Below, in pieces: positions 6,889 to 14,556 of a stretch of 15,208 bases of DNA. The translations under genes were made by a program, and so were the position numbers. The notes below the pieces were generated by a model. That model was not told the origin of the DNA and did not search any database. It was given only the letters and a program-made list of their open reading frames with translations. Location: assembly GCA_041481485.1 (NCBI GenBank), contig JBGPBY010000129.1:1-15208 (forward strand), written 5' to 3'. The DNA comes from JBGPBY01 sp041481485. GTDB taxonomy: Bacteria > Acidobacteriota > Terriglobia > 20CM-2-55-15. Within the stretch, counting starts at the first letter, position 1. The number at the start of each line of letters is the position of its first letter.

Positions 6889-7609
6889 CTATGCAGCGTG
6901 TGAATACTCGAGCTTCGTGTAGAATTCCCCTCGGCCCTGCCGCGTGAGATCGAGGATATTCCATATCGGTACCAACTCGTCGATGCCGCGTTCCTTGATG
7001 TCGCTCGACAGCCATGGATGACCGGTATACGAGTGATAGATCGCACCGTCATTGTCGCGAGTGAAGACGGATATCGCCGAATCCTGGTTTCCTTCTTTGT
7101 CTTCGCTTCCCAGGTCATATTTGAATGTGCTCGAACCGGCGCTCAGAAGGCGCAATCGGTCCCACCCTCGCGCGCGGGCATGGCTTCGCAGCGCCGGTAA
7201 ATCCGCTGCGGCGATGACCGCAAAATCGACGTTAGGCGCGAGGTGATGCGCGATGCCGTTGAAACCATCGATCCAGGCCGTGCACATTGGGCATGGCTTT
7301 GTTTGTTTTTTTGCCGTACATGAACTGATAGAGAACGACAGAGCGGTTCGATCCGGTGAATAGCTGGCTGAGGAGCACCGTTCGAACCGGTGAATCTCCA
7401 GAATCCAGGCTCGCGGCTACCTCTTCAAACATGTAATCCTGCACCGCGGGACCTTTGGGAAGCTTTCGCCGCAGCTCCGCGACACGCTCCCGCTGATTTC
7501 TCAATTCGATTTCGGCGAGGCGCAATTCTTCCCGCTTTGAAAGATATTCATCACTTCCGTTCGGCAAATTGGTTTGTCGAAATGTACCGTTGATCGTCTG
7601 CTTGACCAT
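6889..7609 (-). pseudogene. DUF899 thioredoxin-like gene, frameshifted
   Basis: Two overlapping minus-strand frames (7609-7232 and 7287-6889) together encode one DUF899-family protein of about 239 aa. The first half has YLSKREELRLAEIELRNQRE and VLYQFMYGKK. The second has CTAWIDGFNGIAHHLAPNVD, DFAVIAAADLPALRSHARAR and RLLSAGSSTFKYDLGSED. The frame breaks in a run of seven A (T7 on +, 7306-7312): with six A the joint reads GKKQTKPCPMCTAW, restoring the conserved CPMC cysteine pair. ATG at 7609 has AGGAGG (7615-7620) upstream. DUF899 proteins have a thioredoxin-like fold and unknown substrate. The rest is well conserved, so the lesion is either recent or a homopolymer error. Confidence 0.85.
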
Positions 7610-7711
7610 GGCTGCCTCCTTTACATGACTTTGCCGGGAATATCCCTGGTAGCCGGAACGCTGATAGTGACACTCTACAAGTGAGATAACCTTTACGGAC
7701 ACACCGTTCGG

Positions 7712-8188
7712 TCAGCCTCGCCGCGCTGCCTCTATTGTGGCGATGTCGATCTTCTGCATCGGCATCATCGCCTGGAAGACCCGCTTTGCCTCAGCGCCAC
7801 CAGCCGCAATCGCTTCAGTTAGCACGCGCGGGGTGATCTGCCAGGAGAGGCCCCAGCGGTCCTTGCACCAACCGCACTGGCTTTCCGTGCCGCCGTTGCC
7901 GACAATCGCTTTCCAGTAGCGGTCCGTTTCCTCCTGGTTTTCCGTCGTGATCTGGAAAGAAAAGGCCTCGCTTTGCCTGAACGCCGTGCCGCCGTTGATA
8001 CCGAGGCAGGGAATGCCCAGAACCGTGAACTCCACTATCAGCACATCGCCCTCCTTGCCGCCCGGATAGTCACTGGGCGCCGTGTGAACAGCGGTCACGT
8101 TGCTATCCGGAAAGATGGTGGCGTAGAAGCGGGCCGCATCATGCGCGTCCTTGTCGAACCAGAGGCAGATCGTGTTCTTTGGGTTCAT
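7712..8188 (-). CDS. VOC family protein, PhnB / 3-dmu-9_3-mt type
   Basis: The 158-aa product belongs to the glyoxalase/VOC superfamily, in the branch often labelled PhnB-like or 3-demethylubiquinone methyltransferase-like (PF06983). Visible signatures are LWFDKDAHDAARFYATIFPD (9-28), GIPCLGINGG (58-67), EAFSFQITTENQEETDRYW (74-92) and CGWCKDRWGLSWQITP (105-120). The fold has paired beta-alpha-beta-beta-beta modules. The methyltransferase label for this family is historical, and the true reaction is unknown. ATG at 8188 has AAGGAG (8198-8203) 9 nt upstream. The DUF899 gene starts 103 bp downstream on the same strand; both families often occur near ECF sigma and stress genes. Confidence 0.9.
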   Translation of the reverse strand: MNPKNTICLWFDKDAHDAARFYATIFPDSNVTAVHTAPSDYPGGKEGDVLIVEFTVLGIPCLGINGGTAFRQSEAFSFQITTENQEETDRYWKAIVGNGGTESQCGWCKDRWGLSWQITPRVLTEAIAAGGAEAKRVFQAMMPMQKIDIATIEAARRG

Positions 8189-8392
8189 GTTCGTGTGCTC
8201 CTTATCGAGTTATCAAATTTCTGTTTTCAGGTCACTGGGCCCTTTCACAGATGCGAACAAGCACGCCTTCCGTTATGAAGAGCAATGCAGAGGCTCAACC
8301 TGCTTACGATGGCCATCGATCGATCTCCAGACCGAGTACCTTGACTATGTCCAGCACGGTATCAGTCGCCAATGAGGTGGTGAAAAATAAGG

Positions 8393-9097
8393 TTATGACC
8401 GCCTGGCCTGGATTAGAAAGCGGTGGGATCCGATTGTCAGCCGCCCGCGTTGCTGGATCAACTCGTGGATCTTACGAAGTGGTTCGCGATATCGGTCGAC
8501 GCTAAAATCATCGATTTGCCACGGCGTCACCTTGAGCATGACGACAATGGCGCCGACGTCATAGATGTGCGTCGGCACAAACGCTTCCAAGGCTTCGTCG
8601 ATTTCGAAACCGGCAGACTTCATCTGCGCCATGACGAAGGCCTTGTCGTAGAAATCGAAAAGCCCATGTGGATTGTCCTGTAGTAGCTGATTGATGTCCA
8701 TCATGTCGCGACCGCCCACCTGTTGGGTGATGAACCGGCCTCCGTCTTTCAAAATACGAAACACGTCTGCAGGTTCGAACGCTTCATGACGATTCATTAC
8801 GAGATCGAATCGTTTCTTCGGGAATGGCAACGAAGGACCGTTTGTCGTATCGATGACTTCGGTGCCCAACGGCTCTAGATTGTCACGAGCAACAACAACA
8901 TTGGGTCCGTATGCTTCCGTTGCCGTGGTGTTTCGCGGCAGCGGGAGCAAGGAACGGAGAAACTCACCGCCTCCAGTTCCCATGTCGAGCATGGTGAGCA
9001 CTTCCGGCAAGAGTATTTTGATCCGATTTCTCAGATCCCAGGGCGTCGGTTCTTCCGCCCATCGACCTTTAAGGAAAGAAAGGTCCCAGCCGTCCAT
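8393..9097 (-). CDS. Class I SAM-dependent methyltransferase
   Basis: The 234-aa product has the Rossmann-type SAM-binding core: motif I LDMGTGGGEF (37-46), acidic E61 at the end of strand 2 (TEAYGPN), post-motif LPFPKKRFDLVMNRHE (90-105) and the later strand GGRFITQQVGG (119-129). The substrate is unknown; rRNA-modifying relatives have been annotated in similar families, but nothing here shows that. 9097 is the first ATG, yet it lacks a ribosome site. The upstream in-frame residues (NESFDDLIAKADQTV) resemble the N-terminus of such proteins, and a CTG at 9151 has AAAGGAG (9157-9163) 5 nt upstream, so the true start may be CTG 9151. Distance to its neighbours is about 100-200 bp. Confidence 0.88.
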   Translation of the reverse strand: MDGWDLSFLKGRWAEEPTPWDLRNRIKILLPEVLTMLDMGTGGGEFLRSLLPLPRNTTATEAYGPNVVVARDNLEPLGTEVIDTTNGPSLPFPKKRFDLVMNRHEAFEPADVFRILKDGGRFITQQVGGRDMMDINQLLQDNPHGLFDFYDKAFVMAQMKSAGFEIDEALEAFVPTHIYDVGAIVVMLKVTPWQIDDFSVDRYREPLRKIHELIQQRGRLTIGSHRFLIQARRS

Positions 9098-9245
9098 TAC
9101 AGTCTGGTCGGCTTTGGCGATAAGGTCGTCGAAACTCTCATTGAGCCTCAGAACGTCTCCTTTGAATTGGCGAGAGACAATTTGGCAGGGCCTTCTACCT
9201 ATTCGAGCTGTTGGGAAATCCAGGATGAAGTCCTTTCAATCGGCG

Positions 9246-9644
9246 CTATTCGATAACTTTTGGGCCCGGCCATGCGTCTGAACTCACCCAGCGCCACCCG
9301 TCCGCAGGGCGTCGCACTTCCCACAGAACAGCCACAACACGGGAGTCCGGATTGCGGGCTGGACTCCCCACAATTTCCAGAATGTCGCCGGCTTTGATGG
9401 TTTCCTCACTGAGTCCGTGACGCTTGAGACCGTCCCAGCTCGTCCACTCTCCTTCCCAGGTGCCCGAATTCCTGGTTTCGATGGTCAGCGTCGAGTGAGG
9501 ATTGCGGAAGGTTACCTTTGCCACCCGTCCCTTGAGGATCACCTGTTGATGGAGGTCGTAAACCGCGCCCCAGCTGTGGTGGGCGAAAAGCGAGCTGGCC
9601 GTGAGCAGCAGCACTCCTATGACTATGGGTGTGAGTTTCTTCAT
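9246..9644 (-). CDS. DUF6152 family exported protein
   Basis: The 132-aa protein has a signal peptide (residues 1-20, MKKLTPIVIGVLLLTASSLF) cleaved before AHHSWGAVYD, the start signature of DUF6152 proteins. It continues with a small beta-rich domain (ILKGRVAKVTFRNPH, then VGSPARNPDSRVVAVLWEV). The position after the signal peptide and its His pair suggest a periplasmic, possibly metal- or ligand-contacting protein; no function is established. ATG at 9644 has AAGGAG (9654-9659) 9 nt upstream. The gene is divergent from the membrane protein at 9737, so 9645-9736 must hold promoters for both, though I see no convincing -35/-10 pair. Confidence 0.85.
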   Translation of the reverse strand: MKKLTPIVIGVLLLTASSLFAHHSWGAVYDLHQQVILKGRVAKVTFRNPHSTLTIETRNSGTWEGEWTSWDGLKRHGLSEETIKAGDILEIVGSPARNPDSRVVAVLWEVRRPADGWRWVSSDAWPGPKVIE

Positions 9645-9736
9645 TCCGAAATGCTCCTTCGATGGAGTTATCCTACGGTGTATCGCTCAAGTTTCCCATA
9701 CTCTAAAAGATAGCGAGGCAACCTGACTCTGTCCCC

Positions 9737-10273
9737 ATGATCATTTTGGAACTACTACTCGCGATCTACGCAACTGCCGGCGGATTAATCCTCATCGTTT
9801 GGCGCAGCGCTGGCCGCTCTATATGGCGGTGGATCGCCGTCATCGGCAGCGTTCTCACTCTCGCAGTCGCCGCAGAGGGCAGCCACCGCATCGAGGCTGT
9901 ACCGATGATCATCGTCGCCGTTATCGTTGCTTCGTTCGCGTTCCGCAGGTCGCGTCGACAGAGTCCACCGCCGCCGAATCGCCGCAGAGTTCTCTCCGCT
10001 GCACTACGTTGCGTGGCGGCCTTGCTCGTTGTCTTCGTCGTTGTGCTCGACGGCGCATTCATCCGGCGGACACGACGTAGTCCTGGAAACAGCAGTCGGG
10101 ACGTTAATTGCTCCCTCGCGCGAATAGGACGCATCGCGAAAGTTCCCGGAATCTATTTATGCCTCTACGTTTCGGCGTTTGCAGATCTATTCTCGGAAAA
10201 TGCGGTTACACGGCAGCTGGAAATTCTGATGGTAAGATCGCGCTCATCATGCCTCGAGGAAACGGGAAGGTAG
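9737..10273 (+). CDS. Four-helix membrane protein, possibly truncated
   Basis: The first 110 residues contain four hydrophobic segments (about 2-22, 30-46, 55-69, 85-109) separated by Arg-rich loops such as FRRSRRQSPPPPNRRR. This arrangement resembles the membrane N-terminus of some alpha/beta hydrolases of the PAF-acetylhydrolase type, where the catalytic domain would follow. Here the remaining 70 residues (from about RRTRRSPGN) look like random translation and no hydrolase motif (GxSxG) appears. My reading is a truncated remnant. No clear ribosome site precedes ATG 9737. The stop lies 4 bp before the ankyrin gene, but that spacing may be chance. Confidence 0.45.
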   Translation: MIILELLLAIYATAGGLILIVWRSAGRSIWRWIAVIGSVLTLAVAAEGSHRIEAVPMIIVAVIVASFAFRRSRRQSPPPPNRRRVLSAALRCVAALLVVFVVVLDGAFIRRTRRSPGNSSRDVNCSLARIGRIAKVPGIYLCLYVSAFADLFSENAVTRQLEILMVRSRSSCLEETGR

Positions 10274-10277
10274 AGAG

Positions 10278-12125
10278 ATGGCACTTGATGGCGTAACGAT
10301 TTCTCAACTTGCTAACGCGGTTCAGGCCGATGATCTGGAGCAAGTGCGCGCAATTCTTCAGGTTCGTCCGGACCTCGTGAACATGGACACGAGGAACAAC
10401 GAGCATCGGGTGCTCCACTACGCCGTGTACAACCGTTCGCCAGAGATGGTGCGTCTTCTGATGCAGTATGGCGCGGACGCGGGCAAGGGAATCTGGCCGA
10501 TTCGTGAAGAGACGACCGCGTTCACCATCGCGGTGGAACGAGGCTACGACGATATTGCCAACATCATCCGTGAGGAGGAGCGGCGTCGGCAAGCAACATC
10601 GGGGACAATCAACTTCGGGAACGGGAGCCACCGAGAGGATGCCTGGCCTGCTGCGCTGTCTGAGGCCGGTCGATCGTCCGACGAGACTGCCTTTATCGCT
10701 GCGCTCGAAACGAATCCGTCGGCGATAAACACTTTCTTCTATTCGATGGCGCCGCTTCATGCCGCGGGCCTCAATGGCTGGGATCGCGCGGTGGCGTGGC
10801 TGCTGGAGCACGGAGCAGATGTAAATGGCCGCGATGAAGGGCTGGGCCCGTCGCCCCTGGAGGTTGCCCTATTTCGCCAGACGCCGTCTTCCCAAATTGT
10901 AAGCACGCTGAAAGACGCCGAAGCGGAGATTTCCCCGCGAGCCGCCGTTGCGTTGGGCGAATTGGATACCGTTCGACGAATGCATGCGGACGGTAAACTG
11001 CAGGGCCGCCTGCCTGCGAGGCAGGGCGGACGCAGTTTCGTTGATGTCGCCGTCGCGTATGAGCGCCCGGAAATGATCTCTCTGCTTTTCAATCTCGGTC
11101 TGCCACTGACCCCGAACGCCGCGGTCATGTTGGGCAACGGTGACTGGCTGCGGGAACAGCAAGTCGCTGGGACGCTGGAAAACCCGATCGATCATGACGG
11201 AGGATTGATTTCATTTGCGATCACACACGATCGTCCGGATATGTTGGCGGAACTCCTCGACATCGGGCTCGATCCGAATGAGCGCACTCGCGTTGAGAAT
11301 TCGGAAGATGCCTATGCGTCGGGTTTTCCGCTGCATCATTGTGTCCGATTGGACAAGGTCAAGATGGCGGAGATGCTGCTCGCACATGGGGCGGATCCCG
11401 CGGGTGAATACTCTGACCGCGGCACGGCGTTGTACGCGGCATATGGGCAGAAGCGCTGGACGATCGTCAAGCTTCTCGAGAGTCACGGCTCTTTTCTGGA
11501 TGCAGAATCGGTGGGTTACCTGGGCGACACGGAATTGGCCCGGCAGATGTTCGTGGACGAAGAGGCCGGACGACTGAAAGAAGGAGTGATCGCACCGGGG
11601 AGAACGGTGGCGGAATCGTTCATCGGCAAGGGACACCTGGACATTGTGCGCATGGCGATCGAGCGGATCCAGTGGCCTCGGGACGACCCGCGTTGGCACT
11701 GGCCGATGTTTCAGGCGCTGATGTCGAATGACGCAGAGGGCAGGGACCTGGAGTGCTTCCTTCTCTTGCTCAATCGCGCGGATGCCAGCGTCAGTTCGCA
11801 TGGCAGAACACTCCTTCATCATGTAATGGCGTTGGGGCCCGTTCCAGGCTTCGGCAAGGACCTGACACCCGAACGAAGGCTGGCGTTCGCGAAGCCGCTG
11901 CTCGATGCAGGTGCGAAACTTGATATTCGCGACGACCTGCTCAAGAGTACACCGCTCGGCTGGGCATGCCGTTGGGGCCGTGTCGAAGGAGTGAAACTAC
12001 TCCTTGAACGCGGCGCGGATCCCGAGGAAGCGGACGCCGAACCCTGGGCAAGGCCTCTGGCGTTGGCGGAAAGGAAGGGCCATCGAGAAATCGTCGATTG
12101 CCTGCGGCAGAGGAACTCCGGATGA
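10278..12125 (+). CDS. Large ankyrin-repeat protein (615 aa)
   Basis: Ankyrin repeats form helix-turn-helix stacks used for protein binding. Clear repeats include VLHYAVYNRSPEMVRLLMQYGAD (first at 45-67), APLHAAGLNGWDRAVAWLLE followed by HGADVN (158-183), FPLHHCVRLDKVKMAEMLLA with HGADP (350-374), TALYAAYGQKRWTIVKLLES (383-402) and TPLGWACRWGRVEGVKLLLE with RGADP (558-582). Degenerate repeats fill the gaps between them. No signal peptide, membrane helix or enzymatic domain is visible, so it is presumably cytosolic. ATG at 10278 follows GGGAAGG (10264-10270) by 7 nt. It converges on a second ankyrin gene at 13001-14413. Binding partners are unknown. Confidence 0.9.
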   Translation: MALDGVTISQLANAVQADDLEQVRAILQVRPDLVNMDTRNNEHRVLHYAVYNRSPEMVRLLMQYGADAGKGIWPIREETTAFTIAVERGYDDIANIIREEERRRQATSGTINFGNGSHREDAWPAALSEAGRSSDETAFIAALETNPSAINTFFYSMAPLHAAGLNGWDRAVAWLLEHGADVNGRDEGLGPSPLEVALFRQTPSSQIVSTLKDAEAEISPRAAVALGELDTVRRMHADGKLQGRLPARQGGRSFVDVAVAYERPEMISLLFNLGLPLTPNAAVMLGNGDWLREQQVAGTLENPIDHDGGLISFAITHDRPDMLAELLDIGLDPNERTRVENSEDAYASGFPLHHCVRLDKVKMAEMLLAHGADPAGEYSDRGTALYAAYGQKRWTIVKLLESHGSFLDAESVGYLGDTELARQMFVDEEAGRLKEGVIAPGRTVAESFIGKGHLDIVRMAIERIQWPRDDPRWHWPMFQALMSNDAEGRDLECFLLLLNRADASVSSHGRTLLHHVMALGPVPGFGKDLTPERRLAFAKPLLDAGAKLDIRDDLLKSTPLGWACRWGRVEGVKLLLERGADPEEADAEPWARPLALAERKGHREIVDCLRQRNSG

Positions 12126-12219
12126 GGGAACAAGGTTGGCGAGACTCAGCCCAACAAAATCAAAGGTGCAGTGATCGAGGAAATGCAGCCCATTGGCTGT
12201 TCGTCGAAGTATGCTGTTT

Positions 12220-12450
12220 ATGAAGAAGAACGCAAATAAGCAACCCGAGAATGACGAAATGAGACCTGAGTGCGACCTCCGCGGAGGTGTGCGAGGAAAA
12301 TATAACGAGCGCTACAAGCAAGGTACGAACGTTGTCTTACTAGAACCCGACATCGCCAAAGTGTTCCGAGATTCGGCGACTGTGAATGAGGCGCTTCGTC
12401 AGTATCTCTCCGAACATGGTGCGCCCCCGGTGCGAAAGGGGACGGGCTAA
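12220..12450 (+). CDS. Small antitoxin-like conserved protein
   Basis: The 76-aa product contains EMRPECDLRGGVRGKYNERY and GTNVVLLEPDIAKVFRDSAT then VNEALRQYL. This pattern matches a widespread family of small proteins resembling antitoxins of type II systems (a short basic stretch, then a DPDVAKVF-like strand-helix end). No toxin partner lies next to it, so it is an orphan here; function is inferred only. The frame is open to a TTG at 12193 and another ATG at 12211; I chose 12220 because the protein then begins MKKNANKQ, as expected for short basic leaders. None has a strong ribosome site. The TAA stop lies inside the R''-like box of the attC-like site that follows. Confidence 0.7.
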   Translation: MKKNANKQPENDEMRPECDLRGGVRGKYNERYKQGTNVVLLEPDIAKVFRDSATVNEALRQYLSEHGAPPVRKGTG

Positions 12451-12510
12451 CAACGCTGCAACCGACGATCGGCGAGTTACGAATCGCGGCTGAACGTTCA
12501 GCCGCTAGGC
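12445..12510 (+). repeat. attC-like site A (integron cassette hairpin)
   Basis: Left box GGCTAAC (12445-12451) matches the integron R'' consensus RYYYAAC at 6 of 7 positions, and right box GCTAGGC (12504-12510) matches R' GTTRRRY at 6 of 7. Between them, AACCG (12460-12464) can pair with CGGCT (12488-12492) with one mismatch, as L'' and L' do. A perfect 20-bp palindrome (12486-12505, arms GCGGCTGAAC / GTTCAGCCGC) overlaps the right half. The 66-bp length fits attC sites. The upstream gene's stop TAA lies inside R'', typical of cassettes. R' carries GCT instead of the essential GTT, so the site may be inactive. Confidence 0.5.
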
Positions 12511-12527
12511 ATCACTATGCCTCTCCT

Positions 12528-12854
12528 ATGAGTCTTACTTCGGAAACAATGCGGCGGCTGGAACTCCTGTTTGCAGCGGAGAAGAGAGACGAGGCTGCTT
12601 CACTTCTAGACCATGAGTGCAGCAACAACCTCCCATTTCTCGACAAGGCATCGCCTGAAGAACTTCAGCGATTCCATTTCGCAGCCTTAAAGTTGAGCGG
12701 CGGCAGCCTGGAGCGACTTCGCCAAGCCGTCGAATTGGCTAAGCAGGATTGGAGAGACCTTCTGGTTGCGGCGGGGTTTGCAAATTCGTGCGACGCTCAT
12801 CTACATTGGAATCCGCGGAAAGATGGGAAGCCATACGAAGACCATGACGGCTAG
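12528..12854 (+). CDS. Conserved hypothetical protein (108 aa)
   Basis: The product reads as a small all-helical protein: TMRRLELLFAAEKRDEAASL (7-26), NNLPFLDKASPEELQRFHFA (33-52), ALKLSGGSLERLRQAVELAK (53-72) and DWRDLLVAAGF (74-84). I recognise it as a family of short hypothetical proteins with the NNLPF...LKLSGG...DWRDLL pattern, without known function. ATG at 12528 lies 18 bp after the R'-like box of site A and has no ribosome site. A 4-codon mini-ORF (12517-12531) ends in TGA overlapping this ATG, which could couple translation. The TAG stop falls inside the left box of site B. The gene plus site B (about 12505-12897) therefore has the layout of an integron gene cassette. Confidence 0.75.
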   Translation: MSLTSETMRRLELLFAAEKRDEAASLLDHECSNNLPFLDKASPEELQRFHFAALKLSGGSLERLRQAVELAKQDWRDLLVAAGFANSCDAHLHWNPRKDGKPYEDHDG

Positions 12855-12906
12855 CCGTCGCAGCAACCGGCGGCCTCGCGCCGCTCGCGGTTGAGCGTTG
12901 AGCCGT
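12847..12906 (+). repeat. attC-like site B (integron cassette hairpin)
   Basis: Outer arms ACGGCT (12847-12852) and AGCCGT (12901-12906) pair perfectly. Inner arms CAACCG (12864-12869) with CGGTTG (12888-12893) and GCGGC (12870-12874) with GCCGC (12880-12884) also pair, with a 3-nt bulge TCG and a CTCGC loop. The right box GTTGAGC (12897-12903) fits the R' consensus GTTRRRY exactly. The left box GGCTAGC (12849-12855) departs from RYYYAAC. This stacked, imperfectly paired architecture is that of folded attC sites, not of a simple terminator; there is no T-run. Confidence 0.5.
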
Positions 12907-13000
12907 GTCAATTTGAGAGCCGGCTAACATTAACTTCTACAGATCTACATCCGCGCAGTCCGAGCAATTCAACCGGCCTTTTGTCGGGGATAACACCCAA

Positions 13001-14413
13001 TCAGGACTTAGATCTCTGCTCCGTGAAAAACGCAGCGACAGCTTCGGAGTAGTCCTGCCCGGACTCCGGTAACGGCATGCCATGCTCGACGAGGGCGCGG
13101 GCGCAGCCGACCCAGTCGCGTTGCAAGATGGCAAGTCTGTACTGACCGCCGGAAATTTCGGAGTACGCATATGTCGGGGGCTCGTTTCGAGAAGCCCAAC
13201 CGAGGACGCCGTTCACGTTGTCTCCAAAGCCGTGACGTTCCGTCCAGCTTGCGCCATGTTCGAGAAGAAAACGTGTGAGCTCGGGGTCGCCCTGATAGAC
13301 GGCGAGGTTTAGAGCGGAGGCTTGCCAGTCGCCGCCGGTGACAGCGATCGGCCAACCCAATTCGACCATCAGGCGAACCGCGGGGAGATTCCGGGACTCA
13401 GTCAGATTTGGAAGCTGCCGAAGCTGTGCTTCTGAAAGACGGGTGAACATGTCCGGATTTTCGGCGAGAAGGCGTTCGGCTTCGGGTTTGTCGGCGATTG
13501 CACAAACAACAATATACCGGTCTTCGACGGAAAGCGTTTCCGAGGCGCCACTCTTTCGAAGAAACTCCGCAACGTCCCGAAGCCCGGATTGAAGAGCGAA
13601 TACATACGCGCTGATGCCGTCCTTTGTTTTTGTACGCGGATCGGCGCCGGCTTTGACAAGCGCCTCGACGTGAGAGAGGGACCGCCGGCGACGGATCGCC
13701 CAAATCAGAGGACTACCCAGTGCGCTGCCGGTGTCGTTTGCGTCTTTTGTATGTGCCAGCATCAGGCGCAGACGTTCCAGGTTCTCCATGTCGAGTTGGT
13801 GATGCAGCGCGTTCGAGCCCTCTACTCGAGCGCCCGCATCGAGCAGCAGAAGGAGGCATTCCCGCTCGACGCCTTCCACAGCATGGTAGAGCGACTCGCC
13901 GTCGTTCGGATTTGCCCCGGCATCCAGCAGCATCTTCGTCAACGTGGCATCGTGATTCTTTCCGGCGGCGCCGTATAGTGCGGTGACGGGATGTCCCCAA
14001 TTCTTATCCTCCCAGGATTAATTGGGGTCGGCGCCCGCGTCGATCAGTAGCCGTGCGCATTGCCGCAGACGATCGCGGAAGTCCGGTAGTCGTAGCAACG
14101 TCGAGTGCGTTACTGCAAACAACGGCGGCATGCCGAGGTCGTGCTTGCAGCCGGGACAACGCCATGAACTGTTGATGCGATTCACACAAGCAGGATCGGT
14201 AGCGATCGCCTGTCGCACGGTCTCCTCGTCACCGATAGCGCAGGCAAGGAAGAGATCGCCTTGAACGAAGTCGGGAATTTCCTTGAGGCGCTTCGCCGCA
14301 AGCATTGGATCCGCGTGTTCTGTGTCATGGCCGTAAGCCTTGTGCACCCAGAGGGGGATGATGTCTTCCCGAGCTGTCGACAGCTTGCTCTTACTTATGC
14401 AATCAGGAGACAA
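13001..14413 (-). pseudogene. Ankyrin-repeat protein interrupted by one TAA
   Basis: One continuous minus-strand frame of about 470 codons is broken by a single TAA at 14020-14018, codon 132. Upstream reads LFLACAIGDEETVRQAI, MPPLFAVTHSTLLRLPDFRD and CARLLIDAGADPN. Directly after the stop the same frame continues SWEDKNWGHPVTALYGAAGK, then MLLDAGANPNDGESLYHAVE, SPLIWAIRRRRSLSHVEALV, ASALNLAVYQGDPELTRFLL and RALVEHGMPLPE. These are ankyrin repeats on both sides. CAA to TAA would explain the lesion. The start is a TTG at 14413; a downstream GTG near 14347 is possible. The 3' part could be made separately from an ATG at 13942. It converges on the intact ankyrin gene at 10278-12125. Confidence 0.8.
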
Positions 14414-14556
14414 GTGGATTCAACCCTTCCCGCGGACCCGGATGCGGCTTGTACCCCGGGCGCGATAATAGCAGAACTTGAGAATCCAATCTTTGTTTTG
14501 CGCGTGTGGTCCAAAACTTTTATCCTTATCCCATTCGCGATGGTGGAGATTCCAAT

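Noticed and set aside
7291..7320. Programmed ribosomal frameshift in the DUF899 gene
   Set aside because: The shift needed is +1, and the reading frame at the A run does not present a standard -1 slippery heptamer; homopolymer error or slippage is simpler.
11211..11822. 203-codon minus-strand ORF inside the ankyrin gene
   Set aside because: It is antisense to an intact ankyrin frame, with no ribosome site or recognisable motif.
12126..12219. A third attC-like site before the antitoxin-like gene
   Set aside because: GCCCAAC at 12149 resembles an R'' box, but no matching R' box or inner arms follow.
12922..12928. GGCTAAC as another attC left box
   Set aside because: No GTTRRRY box with pairing arms is found downstream within a plausible distance.
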